A stretch of 64,000 bases of DNA from Rhodanobacter ginsengisoli (GTDB taxonomy: Bacteria > Pseudomonadota > Gammaproteobacteria > Xanthomonadales > Rhodanobacteraceae). Positions within the stretch are counted from its first letter, which is position 1. Each line of letters begins with the position of its first letter. A program made the position numbers and the translations under genes. The stretch covers positions 1,612,001 to 1,676,000 of the forward strand of contig NZ_JBHSNF010000001.1 in assembly GCF_042657065.1 (NCBI RefSeq), read 5' to 3'. Below the pieces are notes generated by a model that made no database searches, was not told the DNA's origin, and saw only the letters and a program-made list of their open reading frames with translations. Positions 41,680-49,047 of the stretch are shown piece by piece.

Positions 41680-41904
41680 TCAGCGCGAATCGGGCAGCAC
41701 GTGGATTTCCACGTCGTCGATGGTGACGACCTGGCCCGCGTGGATCTTGCAGGTCTTGCGCAGCTCGATCTGGCCGTCCACGGCCACGGCGCCGGTGGCC
41801 ACGATGGCCTTGCCCGCGCCGCCGCTGTCGCACAGGCCGGTCAGCTTCAACAGCATGTTGAGCTCGACGTAGGTGCCTTCCAGTTCAAAATCGATGGTTT
41901 GCAT
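41680..41904 (-). CDS. Small S4-domain RNA-binding protein (YbcJ-like)
   Basis: 74 aa, consisting of a single S4 fold: TIDFELEGTYVELNMLLKLTGLCDSGGAGKAIVATGAVAVDGQIELRKTCKIHAGQVVTIDDVEIHV. The GAVAVDGQ turn and RKTCKIHAGQVV strand are the RNA-contact region. YbcJ-type proteins bind RNA or ribosomes; the target is unknown. It follows barstar in the same direction, 41 bp away. Start at MQTIDF. Confidence 0.88.
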   Translation of the reverse strand: MQTIDFELEGTYVELNMLLKLTGLCDSGGAGKAIVATGAVAVDGQIELRKTCKIHAGQVVTIDDVEIHVLPDSR

Positions 41905-41945
41905 GGTTGTCCGGGGAATCGGTGGGTCGAGAGGGTGACACGCTT

Positions 41946-42389
41946 TCAGGCTGAAGTGGGGGCGGCATCGAAAGCGCTGTCGGGCAGGGCGACGAAGGCG
42001 AACCACGGCCGGTCGTTGTCCTGCCCGAACGTGGCCGCGTCGTCGAGGATGCCGAGCAGGATATCGAAGTCCGCCCCGGCCGCCCGGCGCAACTCGTCGG
42101 CATGCTCGAACAGCAGCACGTGTCCCCAGGCCGGTATCCAGCCGAGGTCGCGCAGGCAGTCAGCCAGTGCATCCCAGTTGTGGCCGAACGTGGCGGGAAG
42201 TTGCAGCGAGATGGCGAGCCGGCGCAACAGCTCGTCCTTGTCGCGGCAACCGGCAAGGTCGATCCGGCGGACCCCCAGCTCATCGCGCGCGGCGGCCCGG
42301 GCCAGCCGGTCCAGGTCGTTGACGCCGACGAAGTAGACGCCGCCATGGGCCGGCCGGGTGAGATCCAGGTCGAAGCCTTTCGTGCTCAT
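41946..42389 (-). CDS. Barstar-family ribonuclease inhibitor
   Basis: 147 aa. The barstar fold is visible in the C-terminal part: RIDLAGCRDKDELLRRLAISLQLPATFGHNWDALADCLRDLGWI, where FGHNWDAL and the acidic helix contact the ribonuclease active site in known barstars. It overlaps the barnase-like gene by four bases and must neutralise it in the cytoplasm before export. Start at MSTKGFDLDL. Confidence 0.92.
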   Translation of the reverse strand: MSTKGFDLDLTRPAHGGVYFVGVNDLDRLARAAARDELGVRRIDLAGCRDKDELLRRLAISLQLPATFGHNWDALADCLRDLGWIPAWGHVLLFEHADELRRAAGADFDILLGILDDAATFGQDNDRPWFAFVALPDSAFDAAPTSA

Positions 42390-42820
42390 CGGCTCGCCTC
42401 GAAACGGCGAAAGCTGCGGTAGTGGTCGTCGGTGTAGTACCAGGCCACGGGCGGCGTGCCACCGGTGATGATGCGCCGTGCGCCGCGACTGTGGGCGCCG
42501 GGGGTTTCCACCGTGTACTCGTGGTAATAGCCGCGCGGCTGCGCGGGCAGCAGGCCTTCGTAGTTGCCGAATACCGCACCGTCCTGGGGGTGGTCGTACG
42601 GGCCGCCGCTGGCGATCCTGGCCACCAGGGCGCGTGCTTCGACCGGCAGGAAACCCGGTGCCGCGGCTGTCGCGCCCTGATCGTGAGAAACCCGGCCCTG
42701 CCCGGAGCGAGTCACCTCGGCCGCGGGCCCCGCCAGCGTCGGCGCGGGCGCATGCCGTTGCCACAGCACGACCGCGAAGGCCAGCGCGGCGATCAGGATG
42801 ACGGGATTGAGTCGGCGCAT
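42386..42820 (-). CDS. Secreted barnase-like guanyl-specific ribonuclease
   Basis: 144 aa. A hydrophobic leader (NPVILIAALAFAVVLW) is followed by a linker and the microbial RNase (barnase/RNase Sa) domain. Catalytic residues: Glu101 in GYYHEYTVETPG, Arg115 in SRGARRIITGG and His133 in YYTDDHYRSF. It cleaves RNA after G. Together with the overlapping barstar gene it forms a two-gene exported toxin-antidote unit. The N-terminus could be a cleaved signal or a membrane anchor. Confidence 0.93.
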   Translation of the reverse strand: MRRLNPVILIAALAFAVVLWQRHAPAPTLAGPAAEVTRSGQGRVSHDQGATAAAPGFLPVEARALVARIASGGPYDHPQDGAVFGNYEGLLPAQPRGYYHEYTVETPGAHSRGARRIITGGTPPVAWYYTDDHYRSFRRFEASR

Positions 42821-42911
42821 GCGGTTTCACGGGACCAAGGGCAGGGGTGGAGCTTAATGCGGCCCCGTTTGCCGATAAACCGGAACATCGAAGGTTGCCG
42901 TGCGACGCCAT

Positions 42912-43745
42912 TCAGCGGAGCCGATCGATCCGCGACTGCAGCGCCATCGCGGCCGCCGGATTGCGATGCTTGGCGCTGGCGATGAAGAACACGAACACGT
43001 CGCGCGCCGGGCCATCCGGTTGCAGCGGCGCGACATGGGGCAGCGCGCCGATGTCCTTCCCGGCGGCCCAGTCGCGCGCCTGTCCGGCCCACCGGTCCAG
43101 TGCCTCGGGGGTGTAGCCGGTGGGAATCTCGTCGGCGCTGCGCATCAGCCGCGCATAGCTGAAGTCGCCGCTGAGGTCGGCCAGCGAGGGATGGACCGGC
43201 GAGTCGGTGAACACGGTCGGCACACCATGCGCGCGCACCAGCGCCACATAGGACTCGCACTGGAAGCCGGGGTGGCGTACTTCCAGCACGTGGCGTAGCG
43301 GCTGGCCGGCCAGTTCGCGCGGCAGCGCGTCCAGAAACGCGGCCAGGTCGCCGGCGTCGAACGGTCGCGACGGCGGCAGTTGCCACAGGATCGGCCCCAG
43401 CCGGTCGCCGAATTCGGCCAGTCCGCCATGCACGAAACCCGCGATGCCCTTGCCGGTCTCGGCCAGCCGCCGGCCTTCGGTGATGTAGCGCGGCGCCTTC
43501 AGCGAGAACACGAAACCAGCCGGCGTCTCGGCCGCCCACTTCGCATACGTCGCCGGTTTCTGGGCGCCGTAGAAGGTGCCGTTGATCTCGATCGCGCGCA
43601 ACTGGCGGCTGGCGTATTCCAGTTCGCGCCGTTGCACCAGCCCGGCCGGGTAGAAGTTGTCGCGCCACGGCGCATAGGTCCAGCCGCCGATGCCGACGCG
43701 GATGTGCGGGCCAGCGAACGGTGCGGGGGCGAACAGGTCGTTCAT
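42912..43745 (-). CDS. DUF72 (YecE-like) protein
   Basis: 277 aa TIM-barrel-like protein. Motifs typical of DUF72: RVGIGGWTYAPWRDNFYPAGL, LRAIEINGTFYGAQKPATYAKWAAETP, ILWQLPPSRPFD, HVLEVRHPGF and DVFVFFIASAKHRNPAAAM. Function is not established in this family. It overlaps the upstream small membrane protein by four bases, so it is translationally coupled to it. Start at MNDLFAPAPF. Confidence 0.9.
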   Translation of the reverse strand: MNDLFAPAPFAGPHIRVGIGGWTYAPWRDNFYPAGLVQRRELEYASRQLRAIEINGTFYGAQKPATYAKWAAETPAGFVFSLKAPRYITEGRRLAETGKGIAGFVHGGLAEFGDRLGPILWQLPPSRPFDAGDLAAFLDALPRELAGQPLRHVLEVRHPGFQCESYVALVRAHGVPTVFTDSPVHPSLADLSGDFSYARLMRSADEIPTGYTPEALDRWAGQARDWAAGKDIGALPHVAPLQPDGPARDVFVFFIASAKHRNPAAAMALQSRIDRLR

Positions 43746-43996
43746 GGCGGCGGCTCCGGGGAGGGGTTTCCTGCGCCGCGGGTCGTACTGTCGCGCAGGT
43801 ATTCGGTAACGCCGATGCACGGCACCAGCCATGCCGCAGCGCCGGTGTAACCGGCCAGCAGGTCGCTGAAATCACGCGCCTGCGACAGGATCCGGCTGAT
43901 CCCGATCGCTCCGATCAGACCCGGCCCGCCGACGGCCAGCGAGAGGATCCATGCGAGCAGTGCGTTTGCAGCCATCGATTCGGCCAGGGGATTCAT
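43742..43996 (-). CDS. Small membrane protein, hypothetical
   Basis: 84 aa with two predicted transmembrane segments (about 12-30 and 48-64). The middle reads ISRILSQARDFSDLLAGYTG. It overlaps the DUF72 start by four bases, which argues that it is a real co-expressed gene. No family recognised. GGAG-like sequence is weak upstream. Confidence 0.55.
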   Translation of the reverse strand: MNPLAESMAANALLAWILSLAVGGPGLIGAIGISRILSQARDFSDLLAGYTGAAAWLVPCIGVTEYLRDSTTRGAGNPSPEPPP

Positions 43997-44161
43997 CGGG
44001 CTCCCGGGTTTGCCATGCGTATGCCTGATGTTGCCATGGGCGAGATGATCGGGGCTGCGGCCCGGTGAGTCGAGCGAAGTTGTCGGGGGCGTGACTTCCA
44101 GCGCTGGCCTGGCGGGCGGTTTGCCGCGATAGTTGGAAGATTGCCTTCAGCGGAGCCCTCG

Positions 44162-45868
44162 ATGCCCCAGCGATTCCACTCCCCGCGCCTGCCATCGGCC
44201 AGGCTGGCCGCCTGCTGCGCCCTGTTCGTCGTCGCCACGGGCGCCTGGGCGCAGGCGCCGGCGGCGGCGAAGCGGTTGCCGCCGCCGGTGTCGATCCACG
44301 ACATCGTGCGTCCGCTGCCGCCGGCGCAACTGCAGGATCTTGCCGCCTATGTCGACAGCGCGCGCAAGACCTTCGACGTGCCGGGCATCGCGGTGGCGAT
44401 CGTCAAGGACGGCAGGGTGGTGATGGAGCAGGGCTTCGGCCTGCGCGAGATCGGCAAGCCGGACAAGGTCGACGCGCACACCCTGTTCGCGATCGCCTCC
44501 AACACCAAGGCATTCACTGCCGCCTCGCTGCAGCAGCTGGCCGAAGCCGGCAAGCTGAAGATGGACGATCGGGTGATCGACCACCTGCCGTGGTTCCGCA
44601 TGTCCGACCCGTACGTGACCCACGAGATGCGCATCCGCGATCTGCTGGCGCACCGCAGCGGGTTGAGCCTGGGGGCCGGCGACCTGCTGTACTGGCCGCC
44701 GACTTCGTACACCACGAAGGAAGTGGTCGAGCGGCTGCGCCACGTGCCGATCAAGAATGGTTTTCGCAGCCACTACGCCTACGACAACATCCTGTTCGCG
44801 GTGGCGACGCTGGTGATCGAGCAGGCCTCGGGCCAGAGCTACGCCGACTACGTGCGCGAGCACATCTTCCAGCCGGTCGGCATGGATGAATCGCGGATCG
44901 ACAAGACCTACCTCAAGCCCGGCATGGATGTGGCGATGGGCCATGCCCGCCTCGACTTCAAGCAGCTGAAGCCGGTGCCGCCGATGGCCTGGCTCAACGA
45001 TCCGGGGGCGGGCGGCATCTACGCCAGCGTGCACGACCTGGCCAAGTGGATGAACGTGCAGCTGGCCGGCGGCGCATTGCCGACCCTCGGCAAGGACGGC
45101 AAGCCGCAGCGGTTGTTCTCCGCGGACAGCCAGCAGCAGATGTGGTCGATGCTGACGCCGATCCCGATCGGCAAGCCGCCGATTCCGGAACTGGCGCCGC
45201 TGGTGCCGGACTTCTACGGCTATGGCGAAGGCTGGTTCCTGTCCGACTACCGCGGCCAGCGGCTGGTCTGGCATACCGGTGGCTGGCCGGGCATGGTCTC
45301 GCGGGTGACCCTGGTGCCGGGGCTGCACCTGGGGGTGGTGGTGCTGACCAATGCCGAGTCCGGCGCCGCGTTCAATGCCGTGACCTGGCGTGTACTCGAC
45401 GCGTACCTGAACCCGGAACGCAAGACGGACTGGGTCGTCGTGTACGACAAGGCGGTGAAGCACGCCGAGGCGAACGCCGACGAGAGTCAGGCCAGGCACG
45501 AGGCGGCGCGCGACAAGCACGGCAAGCCGTCGCTGCCGCTGGCGAAATATGCCGGTACTTACCGCGATCCGTGGTACGGCGATGTCGTGATCAGCGACGA
45601 GCATGGCAAGCTGCGCCTTCGCTTCAGCAAGACCGCGCAACTGATCGGCACGATGACGCCGTGGCAGCACGACAGCTTCGTGGTGCGCTGGGACGACCGC
45701 GCGCTGAATGCCGATGCGTTCGTCGATTTCAGCCTGGACATGGACGGCCATATCCGCGAAGTGCGCATGCAACCGGTGTCGCCAATGACGGATTTCAGCT
45801 TCGATTTCCAGGACCTGCGCCTGGTGCCGGTACCCACCCCGAAGACTCCGGGCGAGCAGGACGACTGA
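44162..45868 (+). CDS. Secreted serine hydrolase, beta-lactamase/class C family, with C-terminal DUF3471-like domain
   Basis: 568 aa. Signal peptide with cleavage near GAWAQA. The Ser-x-x-Lys motif is SNTK (Ser113, Lys116) in LFAIASNTKAFTAAS; the Tyr-x-Asn is YAYDN; HTGG in VWHTGGWPGMVS is the third element. A C-terminal region (DRAL-type strands around AKYAGTYRDPWYGDVV) resembles DUF3471, found after estB-like hydrolases. It may be a peptidase or esterase rather than an antibiotic-degrading enzyme. ATG 44162 with GGAG upstream is preferred to a TTG at 44141. Confidence 0.85.
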   Translation: MPQRFHSPRLPSARLAACCALFVVATGAWAQAPAAAKRLPPPVSIHDIVRPLPPAQLQDLAAYVDSARKTFDVPGIAVAIVKDGRVVMEQGFGLREIGKPDKVDAHTLFAIASNTKAFTAASLQQLAEAGKLKMDDRVIDHLPWFRMSDPYVTHEMRIRDLLAHRSGLSLGAGDLLYWPPTSYTTKEVVERLRHVPIKNGFRSHYAYDNILFAVATLVIEQASGQSYADYVREHIFQPVGMDESRIDKTYLKPGMDVAMGHARLDFKQLKPVPPMAWLNDPGAGGIYASVHDLAKWMNVQLAGGALPTLGKDGKPQRLFSADSQQQMWSMLTPIPIGKPPIPELAPLVPDFYGYGEGWFLSDYRGQRLVWHTGGWPGMVSRVTLVPGLHLGVVVLTNAESGAAFNAVTWRVLDAYLNPERKTDWVVVYDKAVKHAEANADESQARHEAARDKHGKPSLPLAKYAGTYRDPWYGDVVISDEHGKLRLRFSKTAQLIGTMTPWQHDSFVVRWDDRALNADAFVDFSLDMDGHIREVRMQPVSPMTDFSFDFQDLRLVPVPTPKTPGEQDD

Positions 45869-45981
45869 CCGCAACAAGGGCCCGCCCGGATGCGTCCGGT
45901 CGAGCCGCCGATGGCGCATGGGGTGCGGCGCCGTGGGTGGATTCATGCCACGCACCACCGCTTGCCACAGGGGAATGCATC

Positions 45982-47628
45982 ATGCGCTGTCGTCGTCACG
46001 CCGTTGCGGCGTTGCTGTGTCTTGGATTGCTGGCCGGTGCGGCCCATGCGCGAACCGGTGCCGTCGAAGCGCATGAGTTCTTCCGGGTGCGGATGGGAGC
46101 CGCCTCGACCCAGCCGACATCCGGTCGGCTGCTGCTGTTCGCGATCGATGCGAAGGTTGCCGAGGCGCAGGCGCTGAAGCAGTCCAAGGGCAAGGACGGC
46201 ACGGTCGGGGAGGTGGACGCCAACCCGTTCAGGGCCACCCAGACCGCGGTGGCCGCCCGCGAGGTAAGCCGATGGGAACCCGGGCAGGGCATCGACATCG
46301 ACGCCGACCGGCGGGCCTTTCCGACCGGCTATTCGCAGCTGCCGCCGGGCGACTACCTGGTGCAGGCGGTGCTCGATGTCGATCACAGCTACAACTACGG
46401 CGGCCGCGGTACGGGCGATCTGGTCAGTGCCGTGACGAAATTGCATCTGCCGTCGAGCAGCGTGCCGACGCTGAGCCTGGTCAAGGCGTTGCCGGCGGAC
46501 GATCCGTGGGCGCTGTCTGCCTCGACGCCGTCCGCGGTACGCCAGGCACTTCCCGACGCACGCCGGCACGCGACCCCGATCGACTTCGTCAGTCCCGCCC
46601 TGAGTGCGTTCTGGGGACGCCCGATCCACATGCACGGCCGGGTGCTGACGCCACCGGGTTACGACGCAAAGGCGGCCGCGCGCTATCCCACGGTCTATTA
46701 CACGCAAGGTTTCGGTGGCAACAACGATCGGGTCATCGGCACCCTGGTCGATATCTACGCGGCGATGGACAAGCGCGAGATGCCGCCGATGATCTGGGTA
46801 TTCCTGGACGAGTCGAGTCCCACCGGTACGCATGAATTCGCCGACTCGGTGAACAACGGGCCGTGGGGTCAGGCGCTGACCACCGAGCTGATTCCCGCGC
46901 TGGAATCGCAGTACCGGATGGATGGCCGGACGAGCGGGCGGTTCCTCAATGGCCATTCCTCCGGAGGCTGGGCCACGCTGTGGTTGCAGACGCGCTACCC
47001 GAAGATATTCGGAGGCACCTGGTCGACCTCGCCGGATCCGGGCGACTTTCATGACTTCACCGGCATCGACCTGTACGCGCCGCATGCCAATGTCTATCAC
47101 CGTCCGGATGGTTCGGCCTGGCCGCTGGTGCGCGATCACGCCAGGGTGCTGGGCACGTTCGAGCAGTTCGCCGGGCTCGAGCGCGTCCTCGGTGGCTACG
47201 GTGGCCAGCTGGCCTCGTTCGACTGGGTGTTCTCGCCGCGTGGGCAGGACGGCCGGCCCCAGCCGATGTTCGATCGCGACACCGGCGATGTCGACCCGGC
47301 GGTCGTGGCGTACTGGCGCGATCACTACGACATCGCGTATCGATTGCAGCAACAGTGGCCGCGGCTGAAGCCCGATCTGGATGGCAAGATCCACCTGTAT
47401 GTCGGCACCGCCGACACGTTCTATCTGGACGGTGCCGCGCACCGCCTGAAGGCCGTGCTGGACGGCCTGCATGCCCGGTCGGAATTCCGCTTCCTGCCGG
47501 ATCGCACCCACTTCGACCTGTACAAGGTGGGCGACGACCGGCGTGGCCTGCTCAAGCAGATCAGCTGGGCGATGTATGCGATCGCGCGACCGGATTCACG
47601 TTTGAAGGCGGAGGCCGAAGCGCATTGA
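45982..47628 (+). CDS. Secreted esterase-D-family alpha/beta hydrolase
   Basis: 548 aa. Signal peptide (AVAALLCLGLLAGAAHA). The N-terminal part is an Ig-like/CBM-like accessory region; the C-terminal half is an esterase D (PF00756)-type fold with the nucleophile elbow GHSSGG (Ser326). The acid and histidine of the triad are probably in GTADTFYLDG and RTHFDLY. Substrate unknown. It follows the serine hydrolase after 113 bp on the same strand; a role in degrading exogenous polymers is inferred. GGGGAA lies before the ATG. Confidence 0.8.
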   Translation: MRCRRHAVAALLCLGLLAGAAHARTGAVEAHEFFRVRMGAASTQPTSGRLLLFAIDAKVAEAQALKQSKGKDGTVGEVDANPFRATQTAVAAREVSRWEPGQGIDIDADRRAFPTGYSQLPPGDYLVQAVLDVDHSYNYGGRGTGDLVSAVTKLHLPSSSVPTLSLVKALPADDPWALSASTPSAVRQALPDARRHATPIDFVSPALSAFWGRPIHMHGRVLTPPGYDAKAAARYPTVYYTQGFGGNNDRVIGTLVDIYAAMDKREMPPMIWVFLDESSPTGTHEFADSVNNGPWGQALTTELIPALESQYRMDGRTSGRFLNGHSSGGWATLWLQTRYPKIFGGTWSTSPDPGDFHDFTGIDLYAPHANVYHRPDGSAWPLVRDHARVLGTFEQFAGLERVLGGYGGQLASFDWVFSPRGQDGRPQPMFDRDTGDVDPAVVAYWRDHYDIAYRLQQQWPRLKPDLDGKIHLYVGTADTFYLDGAAHRLKAVLDGLHARSEFRFLPDRTHFDLYKVGDDRRGLLKQISWAMYAIARPDSRLKAEAEAH

Positions 47629-47698
47629 GTGATGCCACCGACCGGTCGACCGACGTCTTGCACGGAGGACGGCGGTCAACCCGGTTGGCGGGCCGCGC

Positions 47699-48121
47699 TC
47701 ACGCCGGCTGCCATGGGTCGTAGCTGCCGAAGTACCACAGGTGGCCTTCCGGGTCGTGGCAGCTGTAGCCGGCTCCGCCGTAGTCCTTCTCGGCATAGTC
47801 GTCGACGATCACGGCACCGGCGGAACGGGCCCGCTCGTAGTGCGCCTTGCAGTCGCTGACGGTGACGCAGGCGCATTGGGTTTCGCGGCCGCCGATCTCG
47901 TCGGGCTGGGCGATGTGCTGGCCGAACGCGTTGTCGCTGACCTCGCCGAGCATGATCATGCCGTTGCCGTACGTCAGCTGGGCGTGTTCCACGCGGCCTC
48001 GCTCGTTTTCGTAGACGGCGTGCCTTTCGAAGCCGAACGCCTTGCACAACCAGTCGATGGCGGCATGGCCATCACGGTAGCGCAGGCAGGGGATGATGCT
48101 GCTGCCGTTCGAATGGGACAT
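47699..48121 (-). CDS. VOC-superfamily (glyoxalase/bleomycin-resistance-like) protein
   Basis: 140 aa. Single VOC module pair: IIPCLRYRDGHAAIDWLCKAFGFERHAV, then VEHAQLTYGNGMIMLGEVSD, and a C-terminal YSCHDPEGHLWYFGSYDPW in which DPEGHLW is the usual metal/substrate region. Members of this subfamily (PhnB-like) are of unknown substrate. It is divergent from nothing; the AraC regulator gene is upstream in the same direction with a 71-bp gap, suggesting it may be the regulator's target. Confidence 0.85.
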   Translation of the reverse strand: MSHSNGSSIIPCLRYRDGHAAIDWLCKAFGFERHAVYENERGRVEHAQLTYGNGMIMLGEVSDNAFGQHIAQPDEIGGRETQCACVTVSDCKAHYERARSAGAVIVDDYAEKDYGGAGYSCHDPEGHLWYFGSYDPWQPA

Positions 48122-48192
48122 GGGAATCTCCCTGGTTGACCTGGCACGAGGTTAGCCAGCGACGCGCCGGCCGTCTTGTAGATTTCCGCCGG

Positions 48193-49008
48193 TCAGTCCA
48201 GCGGCAGATGGTTCGGGTACGGTCCGCGTGCGGCCATGAACGCGCCGGGCGTGATGCCCGCGAACCGCCGGAACTCGTGCGTCAGGTGGGCCTGGTCGCA
48301 GTAGCCGCAGTCGGCGGCGACGTGACTCCAGTTCACCGTCGGCTGGCCCTGGGCCTGCGTCACCACGGCACGGAAGCGCACCAGCCGGGCGTAGTGCTTG
48401 GGGCGCATGCCGACCTGGCGTTGAAATAGCAGACCGAGCCGGCGTTCGGACAGGCCGGCGTCGCGTGCCAGCAAAGGGATGCGGGTGACCTGCGGCAGCT
48501 CGGCAAGCGCAGTCAGTGCATGGGTCACCGCGGGCTCCAGCACCGGCGAGTGCAGTTGCTGCCGCAGCCATCGGGAGAGCGTGCGCAGGCGCTCGTGGGC
48601 GTCGCTCGTTTCCAGCAACTGCTGCCGCAGCAAGGTGGCGCGGCGGCCAAACAGGTCGGCGAGATCGATGTCGCGACCGGCCAGCCTGGTGGCGTCCTCG
48701 CCGGTCAGTGCATGAGCGCCGCCGGGACGGAACACCACGCCCATCACGCGAATCTGTTCGGCTGTGTCGATGATCTCGCTGCGCAGGGTGGGGCCACCGA
48801 GCACGCTGCCGGACGAGCGGATGCAGCGGCGCGCGTCATCGTCGGTGTAGACCCGCGTCTCGTCCTCGTGCAGGTTGATGATCAGCTGCGCGCCGGGTTG
48901 CGGCAGCACCCGCTCGTAGTGATGGGCGGCGGCGGGCATGTCCCAGTCCCACACCTTCGCGATCAGCGCATCGAGCGGTGGACCGGGCTGGCAGCAGTGG
49001 AATCCCAT
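48193..49008 (-). CDS. AraC-family transcriptional regulator
   Basis: 271 aa. The N-terminal sensor region (QPGAQLIINLHEDETRVYTDD, VFRPGGAHALTG) is the cupin-like DUF6597 type; the C-terminal AraC domain shows IPLLARDAGLSERRLGLLFQRQVGMRPKHYARLVRFR and HVAADCGYCDQAHLTHEFRRFAGITPGAF. It is transcribed towards the VOC gene with a 71-bp gap, so VOC is the probable target. Effector unknown. Confidence 0.87.
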   Translation of the reverse strand: MGFHCCQPGPPLDALIAKVWDWDMPAAAHHYERVLPQPGAQLIINLHEDETRVYTDDDARRCIRSSGSVLGGPTLRSEIIDTAEQIRVMGVVFRPGGAHALTGEDATRLAGRDIDLADLFGRRATLLRQQLLETSDAHERLRTLSRWLRQQLHSPVLEPAVTHALTALAELPQVTRIPLLARDAGLSERRLGLLFQRQVGMRPKHYARLVRFRAVVTQAQGQPTVNWSHVAADCGYCDQAHLTHEFRRFAGITPGAFMAARGPYPNHLPLD

Positions 49009-49047
49009 CGGCAGGCTCCTTGGCTGGAACCGATTGTATGCCCCGGC

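Noticed and set aside
44141..44161. TTG start extending the secreted serine hydrolase
   Set aside because: The ATG at 44162 has a GGAG-type ribosome-binding site and gives a normal signal peptide; the longer form does not.
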